In this document: piece by piece, positions 6,230 through 6,950 of the stretch
How the letters are laid out: each line of letters begins with the position of its first letter
Numbering within the stretch: the stretch's first letter is position 1
Assembly: GCA_012512705.1 (NCBI GenBank)
Contig: JAAZDR010000189.1
Coordinates: 1 to 6,950, forward strand
Origin: Bacillota bacterium
GTDB lineage: Bacteria; Bacillota; Dethiobacteria; DTU022; JAAZDR01
DNA: 6,950 nucleotides
Direction of reading: 5' to 3'
Program-made: the position numbers and the translations under genes
The notes under the pieces: model-generated
Told to the model about the DNA's origin: nothing
Seen by the model: only the letters and a program-made list of their open reading frames with translations
The model's database searches: none

Positions 6230-6649
6230 ATGCCCAAGCTTATCCGTTTCGGTATCTCCATGCATGAACAGCTGTTGGAGCGTTTTGATCAAGAGATTGT
6301 CAGCCGCGGTTATGCAAACCGCTCGGAGGCGATTAGAGATCTGATCCGCAATCAACTGGTAGAAATGGAGTGGGCAGAGGAAGAGCAAGAGGTGGCGGGG
6401 ACAATAACCCTCGTTTATGATCATCACGTGCGTGGACTTACGGATATACTAATAAACCTGCAGCATCGCTATCATCAGCTGATTATCTCCACAATGCACG
6501 TCCATCTCGACCATGATAACTGCCTTGAAGTGCTAGTGATTAAAGGGAGGGCCAAAGAAGCAAAAGAGGCTGCCAATCAGCTTATAAGTGTTAAGGGAGT
6601 CAAACACGGCAAACTAACGATCACCTCTACAGGGAAAAAACTGAACTAG
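6230..6649 (+). CDS. nikR: Nickel-responsive transcriptional regulator NikR
   Basis: 139-residue ribbon-helix-helix repressor that binds Ni(II) and then DNA, typically shutting off nickel uptake genes. The DNA-binding strand and helices are residues 1-45 (LIRFGIS strand, then [14 protein letters not shown] at 27-40, nearly the family consensus). The C-terminal ACT-like tetramerisation domain runs from about 56 to 136. All four ligands of the high-affinity square-planar nickel site appear: His79 (LQHRYH), His90 and His92 ([10 protein letters not shown]) and Cys98. Length matches the family (about 130-140). Start: ATG 6230 is preceded by AGGTAGGTG, while the in-frame GTG 6221 sits on that site. 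It is the only plus-strand gene: divergent from sigG and convergent with prmC, whose stop is 4 bp away. No nickel transporter gene is in the window, so its targets are elsewhere or are not visible. Confidence 0.96.
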   Translation: MPKLIRFGISMHEQLLERFDQEIVSRGYANRSEAIRDLIRNQLVEMEWAEEEQEVAGTITLVYDHHVRGLTDILINLQHRYHQLIISTMHVHLDHDNCLEVLVIKGRAKEAKEAANQLISVKGVKHGKLTITSTGKKLN

Positions 6650-6653
6650 AAGG

Positions 6654-6950
6654 TTAAACAGACCTGCGACCACAAAGTATCCGTTCGTGACCGGCATAGT
6701 CTTTATGAACCTCTAAATGGCAGAAAATACCGGTCCTGCGGAATAATTTCTCCAACCGGGGCCTTTGCTGGTAGCCGCATTCAACAGCAAATAATCCGCC
6801 TGGCGCCAGATAGCGAGGCAGACCTTCCAAAAGGGTGCGGTAAGCATCGAGACCGTCCTGCCCGCCGTCAAGCGCAAGCAGCGGTTCTTGGCGCACATCT
6901 GGGGGAAGATTCTTAATTTCTGCACTGGGGATGTAAGGAGGGTTAGAGAC
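6654..6950 (-). CDS. prmC: Release factor glutamine methyltransferase PrmC (HemK), 3' part only
   Basis: The last 98 codons of a gene that enters from beyond the right edge. PrmC methylates the glutamine of the GGQ motif in release factors RF1 and RF2 using S-adenosylmethionine. The diagnostic catalytic motif NPPY is encoded at 6944-6933, followed by IPSAEI, then LDGGQDGLDAYRTLLE and a C-terminal strand-rich part with CGYQQ and DYAGHERILCG. About 95 residues after NPPY is normal, so the C-terminus is complete and only the 5' half with the SAM-binding motifs is missing because of the window limit, not truncation. The frame is open to the last base. In Firmicutes prmC usually follows prfA and precedes spoIIR; here nikR and sigG intervene. 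Confidence 0.94.
   Translation of the reverse strand, partial: VSNPPYIPSAEIKNLPPDVRQEPLLALDGGQDGLDAYRTLLEGLPRYLAPGGLFAVECGYQQRPRLEKLFRRTGIFCHLEVHKDYAGHERILCGRRSV

Noticed and set aside
6651..6665. AGGT ... ACCT inverted repeat between nikR and prmC as a terminator
   Set aside because: A 4-bp stem with no following T run cannot support intrinsic termination.

Overview
The window looks like chromosome of an anaerobic, endospore-forming Firmicute, probably class Clostridia. The sporulation-only genes sigG and spoIIR are present, most genes have strong AGGAGG-type ribosome sites, and NikR, LarE, a Fur-family regulator and a Na/Pi-type carrier sit beside them. I cannot name the genus. Nothing indicates a phage, plasmid, IS element, CRISPR array or RNA gene. 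Coding density is very high; the only sizeable gaps are 6062-6229 (divergent promoters) and 4501-4620 (one promoter).

Layout, from high to low coordinates: the 3' part of prmC (minus strand, cut by the window edge); nikR (plus strand, tail-to-tail with prmC, 4 bp gap); a divergent regulatory region; then a continuous minus-strand run of sigG, spoIIR, a Na/Pi-cotransporter/PhoU-like gene, a Fur-family regulator, larE, ywlC (Sua5-type threonylcarbamoyl-AMP synthase) and ywlE (protein-arginine phosphatase). The backbone prmC ... spoIIR - ywlC - ywlE is the order I know from the Bacillus prfA-prmC-spoIIR-ywlC-ywlE-rpiB region. Here nikR plus sigG sit between prmC and spoIIR, and the transporter, fur-like and larE genes sit between spoIIR and ywlC.

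The minus-strand run appears to be two transcription units. sigG and spoIIR overlap by 8 nt behind a candidate sigma-F promoter. This would place the late forespore sigma factor and the forespore-to-mother-cell signal SpoIIR on one message. The second unit starts at a near-consensus sigma-A promoter whose -35 box overlaps the spoIIR stop codon; it should read transporter, fur-like, larE, ywlC, ywlE.

Several starts differ from the longest open frame and are re-called from ribosome sites: sigG at GTG 6061, the transporter at ATG 4500, spoIIR at ATG 5247, ywlE at ATG 461 and nikR at ATG 6230. The fur-like gene and ywlC start with TTG, larE with GTG.

I found no exotic new system. The points most worth a second look are the sigG-spoIIR coupling with its own promoter, an unusual residue in SigG at the position I recall as needed for CsfB/Gin recognition, the proximity of a nickel sensor (NikR) to a nickel-cofactor enzyme (LarE), and a short perfect dyad in the sigG/nikR divergent region.
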